Origin: an uncultured Spirochaetaceae bacterium
Lineage (GTDB): Bacteria > Spirochaetota > Spirochaetia > Sphaerochaetales > Sphaerochaetaceae
Direction of reading: 5' to 3'
Length of the DNA stretch: 60,801 bases
Assembly: GCA_944388955.1 (NCBI GenBank)
Contig: CALXKJ010000013.1
Coordinates: 1-60,801 of the forward strand
Numbering within the stretch: the first letter of the stretch is position 1; every line of letters starts with the position of its first letter. Below, piece after piece: positions 9,656 to 18,169 of the stretch. The position numbers and the translations under genes were made by a program. The notes under the pieces were generated by a model. It saw only the letters and a program-made list of their open reading frames with translations, ran no database searches and was not told the DNA's origin.

Positions 9656-10717
9656 ATGGCTAGAAAAAATCTTCTCAAGGGATTCAAGAAACCCGCGGGA
9701 ATCATATCCGATCACACTGTCTCAACAGCTGATTATGGCAAGTTCGTCGCCTATCCATTTGAGAGAGGCTTCGGAACGACGGTTGGCAACACGCTCCGCC
9801 GCGTCCTCCTTTCCTCAATCCAGGGATATGCTGTGACTGCAATCCGCTTCACGACATTCGGAGCATCCGATTCACGCGAGGCACATATGGTCACATCTGA
9901 ATTCGAACCGCTCAGAGGTGTGAAGGAAGATATCAGTGATATCATTGCGGCCATTAAGAAACTGCAGATCTCAATGCCTGAGGATTCAGAGGGCACTGTC
10001 ATCACTATCCCGTGCAAGGGACCTGGTGTAATAACCGGTAAGGATTTCGAGCGCGACCAGGTTGTCGTGACGAATCCGGATCTCCCTATCTTCACGATGA
10101 TGGAAGACTGTGACCTCGAGATGGAAGTGCAGATTGATCTCGGAAGAGGCTATGTGCCATCTGAGCTCAATGAGAAGTACTCCGAGGAGCCGGGCACGAT
10201 TGCAATCGATGCTTTCTACTCACCGGTCAAGAGAGTCAAGTACTCTATTGAGCCGACAAGAGTAGGCCAAAGGAATGATTACGAGAAGCTTACACTCGAA
10301 ATCACGACAGATGGCACTATATCACCTGAGAATGCTCTTGGTGAGGCTGCAAAGATCATAAAGGAGCATTTCACGATTTTCATCAATTTCGATGAAGGTC
10401 AGGTGTGCACGACTGAGGAAGTCGATGAAGAGGAAGAGAGGCTCAGGAAGCTTCTTGATACTCCAGTCGAGGAGCTCGAGCTTACAGTTCGCTCATCCAA
10501 CTGCCTCAAGAATGCTGGCATCAAGACAATCGGTGATCTTGCAAGGAAGACTGAAGATGAGATTGCCAAGACGAGGAACTTCGGTAAGAAGTCGCTCTCG
10601 GAAATCAAGGACAAGCTCAAGGAGTGGGGCCTTACGCTCGGCATGACAGACTTCAGTGTATTAAAGACGTCTATCAAAGTTCCAGAGAACAAGGAAGTAG
10701 AGAACAATGAAGCATAG
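9656..10717 (+). CDS. rpoA: DNA-directed RNA polymerase subunit alpha
   Basis: The alpha subunit (353 aa) nucleates core polymerase and its C-terminal domain binds UP elements and activators. The N-terminal domain shows [20 protein letters not shown]. The alphaCTD (about residues 270-330) shows the helix-hairpin-helix stretch [20 protein letters not shown] and [14 protein letters not shown]. An acidic linker [11 protein letters not shown] joins them. The 3' end overlaps rplQ by 11 bases. Confidence 0.98.
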   Translation: MARKNLLKGFKKPAGIISDHTVSTADYGKFVAYPFERGFGTTVGNTLRRVLLSSIQGYAVTAIRFTTFGASDSREAHMVTSEFEPLRGVKEDISDIIAAIKKLQISMPEDSEGTVITIPCKGPGVITGKDFERDQVVVTNPDLPIFTMMEDCDLEMEVQIDLGRGYVPSELNEKYSEEPGTIAIDAFYSPVKRVKYSIEPTRVGQRNDYEKLTLEITTDGTISPENALGEAAKIIKEHFTIFINFDEGQVCTTEEVDEEEERLRKLLDTPVEELELTVRSSNCLKNAGIKTIGDLARKTEDEIAKTRNFGKKSLSEIKDKLKEWGLTLGMTDFSVLKTSIKVPENKEVENNEA

Positions 10718-11123
10718 GATCGGATTCAATGCGCTTTCTCGCAAGTCAAGCGAGCGCAAAGCGTTAAAGCGCAATATGGTCACATCATTCTTCAGATATG
10801 AGAGAATTGAGACCACAAAGGCAAAGGCTCTTGAAGTCAGAAAGATGGCCGAGAAGATGATCACAAGGGCAAAGGAGGATTCGGTTCACAATCGCCGTAT
10901 CATTGCCCGCGACATCTATGATGAGGCTGTTGTAAACAAGCTCTTCAAGGAGATCGCACCTCTCTATACAGAGAGAAATGGTGGTTACACCAGAATCCTC
11001 AAGACAGGAAATAGACTTGGGGACGCAGCTGAGATGGTAATCCTTGAACTTGTCGAGAAGACAAAGAAGGAAGACAAGGCTGCAGAGAAGAAGGCTAAGA
11101 AAGCCGCAAAAGCTTCCAACTGA
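10707..11123 (+). CDS. rplQ: 50S ribosomal protein L17
   Basis: L17 (138 aa) closes the alpha operon. The N-terminal half is standard ([40 protein letters not shown]). The C-terminal tail is a lysine/alanine-rich extension ([19 protein letters not shown]) beyond the core fold. It starts inside the end of rpoA and is followed by an intrinsic terminator. Confidence 0.97.
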   Translation: MKHRIGFNALSRKSSERKALKRNMVTSFFRYERIETTKAKALEVRKMAEKMITRAKEDSVHNRRIIARDIYDEAVVNKLFKEIAPLYTERNGGYTRILKTGNRLGDAAEMVILELVEKTKKEDKAAEKKAKKAAKASN

Positions 11124-11161
11124 TTGTTTCCAGGAAGCGAAAGACAGGCATAACGCCTGAA

Positions 11162-11187
11162 GCCGTCACTGAGTGTGGCGGTTTTTT
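11162..11187 (+). terminator. Intrinsic terminator after the ribosomal operon
   Basis: A stem CCGTCAC / GTGGCGG with one U-G wobble and a TGAGT loop is followed directly by six T residues. It lies 40 bases after the rplQ stop and upstream of the rny promoter, so it should end the S10-spc-alpha transcript. Confidence 0.85.
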
Positions 11188-11244
11188 GTTTTCTATGGGC
11201 TTTCCCTGCTCTTTCATACAATTCATGCCTTTCTTGTATTAATA

Positions 11245-11273
11245 TTGACAGCACTGTTCTATTATCCAATAAT
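11245..11273 (+). promoter_or_regulatory. Sigma-70-type promoter for rny-ymdB
   Basis: A perfect TTGACA (11245-11250), a 17-base spacer and AATAAT (11268-11273, five of six to TATAAT) lie 37 bases upstream of the rny ATG and downstream of the ribosomal terminator. It is one of the best promoter matches in the window. Confidence 0.75.
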
Positions 11274-11309
11274 CAAATATTATTGTTTCATAAGGAGGAA
11301 TGATTTCAT

Positions 11310-12839
11310 ATGGCAGTTATTATTTCCCTCCTATGTCTGATTGCTGGTATTGCAATAGGTTTTGTATGCCGTTGGATATATGCTAAATCAAAGCTCACAT
11401 CAGCAGAGCAGAACGCTCAGAGAATCAGCGAAGATGCTGTATCGAAAGCGGAAGCTCAGGCGAAGGAGATAGAGCTTGAGGCCCGTGACAGGCTGCTTCA
11501 GGAACAGCAGCAGCAGGAGCGGGAAGCACGTGAAAGGCGATTTGAACTGCAGAAATCCGAGCGAAGGCTTCTGCAGAAAGAAGAGAATCTTGATCGTAGG
11601 CAGCAGGAACTTGAAGCTATAAAGCGACAGCTGGGAGAACGTGATGAGGCTCTGAAGCTAAGAGAGAAAGCGGTAGAGGAAAAGCATACGCAGCTTACTT
11701 CTGAACTTGAGCGTGTTGCGGCGATGACCCGTGATGAAGCGAAGAATGTGATCATCGAGGAGATGAAGCAGGACGCCGAGCGGGATGGACAGATATATAT
11801 CAACAAGATAGAGCAGGAAGCTCAGCTTCAGGCTGATAAAGTTGCGCGTGATATCATCGTGACATCCATCCAGCGCCTTGCAACTGAAGTCTCCGGAGAG
11901 ATAACAACATCTTCTGTCTCTCTTCCAAGCGATGAGATGAAAGGCAGGATAATCGGGCGCGAAGGCAGGAATATCAGGACGCTGGAGACGCTCACCGGTG
12001 TTGATATCATCATAGATGATACTCCAGAAGCGGTTGTAATCTCATGCTTTGACCCCGTAAGGAAGGAAATCGCGAGAGTCGCGCTCGAGCGTCTTGTCCA
12101 GGATGGCCGAATCCATCCGGCACGCATCGAGGAGATGGTCAACAAAGTTTCACGCGAAGTCGGTAGAATCATCGTCGATGAAGGTGAGAAGGTCGTCTTC
12201 GATCTCGGTTTCCATAATATGGGACCTGAACTTGTGAAAGCGCTTGGACGCCTTCATTTCAGGACAAGCTATGGACAGAATGTACTTCTTCATTCAAAGG
12301 AAGTTGCCATTCTCAGCGGCATGATAGCCTCTGAAGTCGGAGCTGACCCGGAAATCGCCAAGCGTGGCGGACTTCTGCATGATATAGGAAAAGGTGCTGA
12401 GACTGAAAGCGAAGCTAACCATGCAGAGCTTGGTGCGGAGCTTGTTAAGAGACTTGGTGAGGATCCAAGGGTCGTCAATTGTGTACTCGCGCACCATAAT
12501 GATGTCGAGCCATCATGTCCTGAGGCGATTATCGTACAGGTCGCTGATGCTATTTCCGCGGCTCGGCCAGGTGCAAGACGCGAGAGTCTTGATAACTACA
12601 TCAAGCGCCTTGAATCACTGGAGAATATCGCAAAAGGCTTTGATGGCGTTGATAACGCATTCGCTATCCAGGCTGGACGTGAGCTGCGTATTATGGTCAA
12701 TAGCGACACTGTTACAGATGATAGCGCGAAGAAGATAGCTCGTGGTATTGCGGACCGTATTGAAGCTGAGCTGAGATACCCTGGCAAGATCAAAGTGACT
12801 ATCATCCGCGAGACAAGAGTCGTGGAGTACGCTAAATGA
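11310..12839 (+). CDS. rny: Ribonuclease Y
   Basis: RNase Y (509 aa) is a membrane-anchored endoribonuclease that initiates mRNA decay. The order is classic: an N-terminal membrane helix (VIISLLCLIAGIAIGFVC), a long charged coiled coil to about residue 190, a KH domain with GRIIGREGRNIRTLE near residue 215, and an HD domain with the metal-binding LLHDIGKG. A GGAGG lies 11 bases before the ATG and an in-frame stop lies just upstream, so this start is secure. It shares four bases (ATGA) with ymdB. Confidence 0.96.
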   Translation: MAVIISLLCLIAGIAIGFVCRWIYAKSKLTSAEQNAQRISEDAVSKAEAQAKEIELEARDRLLQEQQQQEREARERRFELQKSERRLLQKEENLDRRQQELEAIKRQLGERDEALKLREKAVEEKHTQLTSELERVAAMTRDEAKNVIIEEMKQDAERDGQIYINKIEQEAQLQADKVARDIIVTSIQRLATEVSGEITTSSVSLPSDEMKGRIIGREGRNIRTLETLTGVDIIIDDTPEAVVISCFDPVRKEIARVALERLVQDGRIHPARIEEMVNKVSREVGRIIVDEGEKVVFDLGFHNMGPELVKALGRLHFRTSYGQNVLLHSKEVAILSGMIASEVGADPEIAKRGGLLHDIGKGAETESEANHAELGAELVKRLGEDPRVVNCVLAHHNDVEPSCPEAIIVQVADAISAARPGARRESLDNYIKRLESLENIAKGFDGVDNAFAIQAGRELRIMVNSDTVTDDSAKKIARGIADRIEAELRYPGKIKVTIIRETRVVEYAK

Positions 12840-13618
12840 AAGATACGCTTCGTGTCCTGATGATAGGTGATGTCTCAGGCAGTGCGGGGATGGGAGCTCT
12901 TTTTATAGGGCTCTCTTCTCTTATAAAGGAAAAGAAAGCAGATTTCACGATAATCAATGGGGAGAATGCCGCAGGTGGGTTTGGTATCACGCGTGAGGAT
13001 TATGCGTCAATCAAGAAACTTGGCGCTGATGTCATAACAAGTGGTAATCATATCTGGCAGAAGGATGAGATTCTCCCTCTTCTTGATTCATCTGATGATA
13101 TACTCCGTCCTATCAATTATCCCGATCCATGCGTGGGAAAAGGCTGGACGATAAAGAAGAAGGGCAGTATCTCAATCGGCGTTATAAACGCTCAGGGCAG
13201 AATCCAGATGTCTCCGATTGATGACCCGATGAAGCGGGTAGATCAGGCTGTGCGGGAGATAAGGAAGACAACGCCTCTCATCTTTGTTGATTTCCATGCG
13301 GAAGATACTGTTGAGAAAGAAGCTTTCGCTTTTTATTTTGATGGGAAGGTGAGTGCTGTTTCAGGAACGCATACGCATGTGCAGACTGCGGATGAGAAGA
13401 TTCTTCCTAAAGGTACCGCTTATATAACCGATCTCGGGCTTACAGGTGTGACTGATGCAGTTATCGGCTCAGATCCTGCAAAGTCAATTGAAAGACAGCT
13501 TACCCAGCTTCCGATAAAAAGCGAGGTGGCTTCGGGAGACGCGCATATACAAGGTGTGGTTATTGAAGCAGAGATAAGCACAGGCAAGGCGATCTCAATC
13601 GAGAGATTCACTTTCTGA
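12836..13618 (+). CDS. ymdB: YmdB-family metallophosphoesterase
   Basis: This 260-aa protein belongs to the YmdB/TIGR00282 family of calcineurin-like phosphodiesterases, which in Bacillus hydrolyse 2',3'-cAMP and affect biofilm decisions. Metal-site motifs are visible: GDVSGSAGMGAL at the start, NGENAAGGFG, SGNHIWQKDE, VDFHAEDTVEK and the GTHTHVQTAD histidines. It is coupled to rny by an ATGA overlap, the common arrangement. Its 3' end overlaps the convergent gene at 13595 by 24 bases. Confidence 0.93.
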   Translation: MKDTLRVLMIGDVSGSAGMGALFIGLSSLIKEKKADFTIINGENAAGGFGITREDYASIKKLGADVITSGNHIWQKDEILPLLDSSDDILRPINYPDPCVGKGWTIKKKGSISIGVINAQGRIQMSPIDDPMKRVDQAVREIRKTTPLIFVDFHAEDTVEKEAFAFYFDGKVSAVSGTHTHVQTADEKILPKGTAYITDLGLTGVTDAVIGSDPAKSIERQLTQLPIKSEVASGDAHIQGVVIEAEISTGKAISIERFTF

Positions 13619-14119
13619 CAGCTTTCCACTAATCATGAATCGAATGGCTTTGAAAGGATATGAGAGGGCAATTGTCCTCTCTATTTCTTCATATGCTCTC
13701 TTTCCGGCATCCTTCATTTCTTCTGATAAATCTATGTAGATGTATCCGCCTTTTTCCGAAATGCCTATCAATGATGTGCCTTCCGGTATGAATGATACAA
13801 GCCCATTTGCCAGATCCTCATCATCTGGCTGCAGTAGCGCAGCTTCCGCTGCCAGATGGAGCGTGTCACGGTTCAGAACAGGAATCTGCACATTGTCTTT
13901 CACCGGGCCAGATGCGGAGTATAGGATACGAGGCAGTGTGATTGACAATCCTTCATCCTCGCCCTTCATATAGAGCGCTATATGCTCCATCAGGCTGAAT
14001 TTCTCGATAATCAATGGAATCCGATAATATCCAAGCACAGAGACCAGAACTATGAGGATTATCAGTAAAACCGAGAAAATGACACGGTAGCGTATTCTGC
14101 TTTCCTTTCCTTCGTCCAT
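13595..14119 (-). CDS. Membrane-anchored GerMN-domain-like protein
   Basis: This 174-aa protein has one N-terminal membrane helix (about residues 13-32) and an extracytoplasmic domain. The segment LVSFIPEGTSLIGISEKGGYIYIDLSEEM resembles the GerMN (sporulation/germination-type) domain, in which a polypeptide binds or modulates cell-envelope components. No catalytic residues are evident. Family assignment is by general pattern only. There is no Shine-Dalgarno; a TAGAAT hexamer ends exactly six bases before the ATG, so the mRNA may be leaderless. It runs convergently into ymdB. Confidence 0.6.
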   Translation of the reverse strand: MDEGKESRIRYRVIFSVLLIILIVLVSVLGYYRIPLIIEKFSLMEHIALYMKGEDEGLSITLPRILYSASGPVKDNVQIPVLNRDTLHLAAEAALLQPDDEDLANGLVSFIPEGTSLIGISEKGGYIYIDLSEEMKDAGKRAYEEIERTIALSYPFKAIRFMISGKLSESESLD

Positions 14120-14125
14120 AACAGT

Positions 14126-14131
14126 ATTCTA
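14126..14131 (-). promoter_or_regulatory. Putative -10 element placed for a leaderless start (GerMN-like gene)
   Basis: On the minus strand TAGAAT (five of six to TATAAT) is followed by ACTGTT and then the ATG at 14119. Transcription starting six to seven bases downstream would begin at the ATG. No good -35 is seen at 17 bases, so support rests on the -10 and on the recurrence of this arrangement. Confidence 0.45.
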
Positions 14132-14238
14132 CATTGATTGCCATCAACATGCCACAGTAAGCCTTTCAGGCGGAAAGCCTGCTTGCTTGACATCAAGTTG
14201 CATGATAAGTTGAGAAAAGACAGGGAGTTTTGCTCGTT

Positions 14239-15948
14239 ATGATTGAAAAGAAAGGGCTCGGTGTTTCACCTGGTATCGCTATAGGAAGGATTGAGGTATT
14301 CAGGCATAGTGATATCACAATCTCCCATGAGACTTCAGATAATCCGCAGCTTGAGAAGGAGGCCTTCGAAAGAGCTTCTCGTTCTGTTATCGAGGGGCTT
14401 GAGGCAATAAATACAGATAACAAAGTCGAGAAGGACATCATGCTTGTCCATAAAAGCATGATAAAGGACCCGGAATTCAGAAGTCTTGTCTATGAGAATA
14501 TAGAAAAAAGGAAATACAACGCGTCCTGGGCAGTGGAGACAGCTGCTGAGAAGTTCATAACGCTTCTGGAGACAAGCGGCAGTGAATACTTCCGTGAGCG
14601 CGCGGATGATCTGAGATATATCGAGCGCCTTCTTCTGACAGCTCTTTCAGGAATGGTCTCATCGCTCTCTGTTTCAGAGGAATGCATTATCGTGGCAGAT
14701 TACCTGATGCCATCGGAGATATTCGAGCTCAATACAGCCTCAGTAATGGGAATCTGCCTTGATTCAGGCGGACGCACAAGCCATGTCGCGATTCTCGCTC
14801 ATTCACTTGGTATTCCCGCTATCCTCGGTCTGGGAGACATCTCTTCCTACGCAGTCGATGGCGATATGATAGCCATGGATGGTAAGACAGGTGAGGCTGT
14901 CCTAAGTCCGGATGAGGATGTGCTGCACCTTTTCAGGATGCACAAGAGCGCGGAGATGAGGGCTGAGAAAAGCCTCAGAAGCACGGCTCTCCTTCCTGCG
15001 GAGACCACTGATGGCGTCAGGATAAAGCTTCTTGGCAACATAGAAGGAATGGAAGCTATCCCTCAGGCTATCTCTGCTGGAGCCGAAGGCATAGGTCTTT
15101 TCAGGACAGAGTTCCTCGCTTTGCACAAGGATCTATACACCGATGAGGAAAAGAAAGCGAGCATATACAGGGAAGTCGCGAAAGCAATGGGTGGGTATGG
15201 TCCTGTCATATTCCGTACATATGACCTTGGCGGCGATAAGATAGCTGATGGCATGAAGACGGATGAGGAGAATCCTGTGCTCGGATGGCGCGCTGTGAGA
15301 TTCTGCATGGCGAGAAAGGATATCTTCCGCTCGCAGCTCATCTCGATTCTCAAAGCTTCCGCTGTCTCTGATTCTGTCATGCTCATGTTCCCGATGATTT
15401 CCGGTTCTGAAGAGCTTAAGGAAGTGCTTTCATTCCTGAATGACGTAAAGTCAGAATGCAGGGAGAAAGGAATAGCGTTCAACGAGAATATGAAGATCGG
15501 CACCATGATTGAGATCCCTTCTGCGGCTATCACGGCTGATATCATCGCCGATTATGTCGATTTCATGTCGATAGGCACGAATGATCTTGTGCAATACACA
15601 ATAGCTGTCGATAGAGGCAATGAGCGTATCTCTCACCTTTACAGGCCGCTTCATCCCGCAGTTCTGAGGCTCCTCAGGAATGTAATCGAGGCGGGCAATA
15701 AACGGGGAATTCCCGTATCGATATGCGGAGAGATTGCAGGCGATGCAGATATCGTGCCTCTGCTTATAGGAATGGGCTTCAGGACGCTTTCCATGGCTTC
15801 CCATTCGATACTTGAAGTCAGAAAGCGTATACGTGGACTTTCGCTATCTAGTTGCGAGAAGCTTGCCGATAGGCTACTCTCTTTGCCAGATGCGACATCA
15901 ATAGAGAAGGAGCTTAAGGATTTTACCGATGGAAAAACTCGATATTAG
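14239..15948 (+). CDS. ptsI: Phosphoenolpyruvate-protein phosphotransferase (PTS enzyme I)
   Basis: Enzyme I (569 aa) takes phosphate from PEP and passes it to HPr in the cytosol, energising sugar uptake. It opens GLGVSPGIAIGRI, carries the phosphorylated histidine in GGRTSHVAILAHSLGIPAI, the PEP-binding GIGLFRTEFL and GTNDLVQYTIAVDRGN motifs, and the catalytic cysteine in VSICGEIAGD. ATG 14239 is preferred over an upstream TTG because a GGGAG is spaced correctly. No ptsH or EII gene is nearby. It overlaps der by 20 bases. Confidence 0.96.
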   Translation: MIEKKGLGVSPGIAIGRIEVFRHSDITISHETSDNPQLEKEAFERASRSVIEGLEAINTDNKVEKDIMLVHKSMIKDPEFRSLVYENIEKRKYNASWAVETAAEKFITLLETSGSEYFRERADDLRYIERLLLTALSGMVSSLSVSEECIIVADYLMPSEIFELNTASVMGICLDSGGRTSHVAILAHSLGIPAILGLGDISSYAVDGDMIAMDGKTGEAVLSPDEDVLHLFRMHKSAEMRAEKSLRSTALLPAETTDGVRIKLLGNIEGMEAIPQAISAGAEGIGLFRTEFLALHKDLYTDEEKKASIYREVAKAMGGYGPVIFRTYDLGGDKIADGMKTDEENPVLGWRAVRFCMARKDIFRSQLISILKASAVSDSVMLMFPMISGSEELKEVLSFLNDVKSECREKGIAFNENMKIGTMIEIPSAAITADIIADYVDFMSIGTNDLVQYTIAVDRGNERISHLYRPLHPAVLRLLRNVIEAGNKRGIPVSICGEIAGDADIVPLLIGMGFRTLSMASHSILEVRKRIRGLSLSSCEKLADRLLSLPDATSIEKELKDFTDGKTRY

Positions 15949-17479
15949 AAATAAAGCCGATATAGATACCGCACTTCCTCTTATCTCGATAATAGGGCGT
16001 CCAAATGCTGGGAAGTCCACGCTTTTCAACAGGCTCATTGGAAAGCGCCGTGCTATCACAGACCCAACGCCTGGTGTTACCCGCGATCCAATCCCTGAGC
16101 GCTGGCTCCTTGGCAATAATCCAGTGACTCTTGTCGATTCAGGCGGAGTTAAGCTTGATAAGGATGGCCTTGATTTCGCTGTTACAGACAAATCGCTGTC
16201 GCTCCTTGATATAAGCACAGCAATCATCTTCCTTATGGATTGCACGGAAGTGACTGCTGAGGACATGATGCTTATCGAGCGACTGCGTCCCTATACCGAT
16301 AAGGTTGTCCTGACTGTCAATAAAGTAGATGACCCAAAAAGGGATGACCTTGTGTGGAATTTCTTCTCCTATGGTTATCAGAGGGTAGTGGGAATCTCAG
16401 CAGCGCATGGTCTTGGAATCGAGGAGCTTGAGGATACGCTTCTGGGGATGCTCGACCTTGAAAGGCAGGAAGAAGAGCCGGAAGAACCTGACAGCATAAA
16501 AATCGCGATTCTCGGCAAGCCTAATACAGGGAAATCCACGCTGATGAATCTTCTCACAGGCCGTGATATATCCATCGTCAGTCCGATAGCCGGTACTACA
16601 AGGGATGTCATGAGGGGTACATTCGAGTATAAAGGCACTGACTATACTGTTCTCGATACAGCTGGAATCAGACGCAAATCGAAAGTCGAGGAGGATGTTG
16701 AATACTACTCCGTGAACCGCGCGATCAAGACTATAGATGATGCGGATGTTGTCCTTCTCATGGTCGATATCAACGAAGGCATAACAGATCAGGACAAGAA
16801 AATAGCAGACCTTATCGTCAGAAGAGGCAAGGGTGTCATTATCGTTCTCAATAAGATGGATCTCCTTTCAGGTGTGCCGAATGAGATAGAAGCGATAAAA
16901 GACAGAGTGCGTTTTCTCTTCCCGATTCTCTCATTCGCGCCTCTGATGCCGATTTCGGCGCTGAAAGGCATTGATATCGGAAAGCTTCTCGATATGGTAT
17001 GGAGTGTCTGGAGACAGCTTAACAAGCGTGTTGATACATCTGTGCTCAACAGCGCACTGAAGGAGTGGACGAAGGATAATGAGCCTCCTCGCGGCGCTGA
17101 GGGGCATTTCAAGGTGCTCTATGGCACTCAGGTCAGCTCAGCTCCTGTACGTTTCCTCTTCTTCGTCAATCGCGTGCACGCTTTCCCCGAAGCATATATC
17201 TCATATCTCAAGAATATGATCCGCCGTGATTTCGGCTTCACATACATTCCTGTGGAGATATCACTGCGCGAGCGCAAGCGCAATCCTAGCCTCAACGAGA
17301 AAGGCCCAGACAGGACGGAGCGTCAGATCCAGCGTGTCATGAACGCATCCAGCGGCAAGAAGAAGAGCGGCGCGAAGGGCACTGCGAATAAGCCAGGTGG
17401 GGCTGCCCGCCGTGGAAAGGCCAGAGAAAGAGCTGAGACTATTGTACGCAATAGCAAGCAGAAGAGAGGAAAACGCTGA
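15929..17479 (+). CDS. der: Ribosome biogenesis GTPase Der (EngA)
   Basis: Der (516 aa) is a double GTPase needed for 50S maturation. The two P-loops are GRPNAGKST (near residue 23) and GKPNTGKST (near residue 196). Each G domain has its own DxxG (DSGG, DTAG) and NKxD (NKVD, NKMD) motifs, and a KH-like domain follows. The C-terminus is a long lysine/arginine-rich tail, longer than in most homologues. Translation starts inside the end of ptsI, after AAGGA. Confidence 0.96.
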   Translation: MEKLDIRNKADIDTALPLISIIGRPNAGKSTLFNRLIGKRRAITDPTPGVTRDPIPERWLLGNNPVTLVDSGGVKLDKDGLDFAVTDKSLSLLDISTAIIFLMDCTEVTAEDMMLIERLRPYTDKVVLTVNKVDDPKRDDLVWNFFSYGYQRVVGISAAHGLGIEELEDTLLGMLDLERQEEEPEEPDSIKIAILGKPNTGKSTLMNLLTGRDISIVSPIAGTTRDVMRGTFEYKGTDYTVLDTAGIRRKSKVEEDVEYYSVNRAIKTIDDADVVLLMVDINEGITDQDKKIADLIVRRGKGVIIVLNKMDLLSGVPNEIEAIKDRVRFLFPILSFAPLMPISALKGIDIGKLLDMVWSVWRQLNKRVDTSVLNSALKEWTKDNEPPRGAEGHFKVLYGTQVSSAPVRFLFFVNRVHAFPEAYISYLKNMIRRDFGFTYIPVEISLRERKRNPSLNEKGPDRTERQIQRVMNASSGKKKSGAKGTANKPGGAARRGKARERAETIVRNSKQKRGKR

Positions 17480-18156
17480 TGGGATATGCCGTGGAGCATG
17501 GAATAAAGCTTCTTGCTTTCGATATCGATGGGACGCTATACCCCAAAAGCGCTATGACGAGACGGCTTGTTTCAGCCTCTCTTCTTCATCTGCCATTTGC
17601 TATTAGATACAATTCGATGAGGCAGAAGATGAGAGCTGACACAGGTTATTCTGTCCCTCCTGAACGGGACCTTTCATCATTTCAGGCCAGACAGGCGGCT
17701 ATTATGGGAATGGATGCGGAGTGCTTCAGAAGGAAAGAGGAAACTGTTTTCAGAAAGCCATGGGATAAATCTTTTTCCACTATAAAACCGTTCCCCGGTG
17801 TCAGGGATGCCCTTCAGAGAGCAAAGGATGAGGGCTTTGTGCTTGCAGCTCTCTCTGATTTTCCTCTCCTTCATAAGCTTGAGGCCCTTGGTGTCTCGGA
17901 TCTCTTTGATTTCAAAGTCTCGGCGGAAGACTATGGTGCACTCAAGCCATCGGCATCTCCTTTTATGCGTATGCTTGATGATCTTGGCTTCTTGCCCAAT
18001 GAGGCTCTCTATACAGGTGATAGCCGCAGCAAGGATATAGATGGCGCGAAAAACGCAGGTATGCACACGGCTCTTATTTCCGATTCAATGAAAACATATG
18101 ATAATGCAGATATAATCTTTAAGAACTGGGACGAGTTCTCTCGTGTAGTTCTCTGA
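17479..18156 (+). CDS. HAD-superfamily hydrolase
   Basis: This 225-aa protein is a subclass I HAD phosphatase. Motif I is AFDIDGTLY with the nucleophile and acid/base aspartates, motif II is ALSDFP, the motif III lysine is in GALKPSASPF, and motif IV is YTGDSRSKDIDGAKNAG. The helical cap between motifs I and II suggests a C1 cap. The substrate cannot be told from sequence. The start overlaps the der stop as TGATG, so it belongs to the same operon. Confidence 0.88.
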   Translation: MGYAVEHGIKLLAFDIDGTLYPKSAMTRRLVSASLLHLPFAIRYNSMRQKMRADTGYSVPPERDLSSFQARQAAIMGMDAECFRRKEETVFRKPWDKSFSTIKPFPGVRDALQRAKDEGFVLAALSDFPLLHKLEALGVSDLFDFKVSAEDYGALKPSASPFMRMLDDLGFLPNEALYTGDSRSKDIDGAKNAGMHTALISDSMKTYDNADIIFKNWDEFSRVVL

Positions 18157-18169
18157 GGAGGATTGGTTC

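Noticed and set aside
14187-14215. Promoter for ptsI starting at TTGACA 14187
   Set aside because: The -35 is perfect but no acceptable -10 exists at 16-18 bases (TTGAGA only), so it is not listed.
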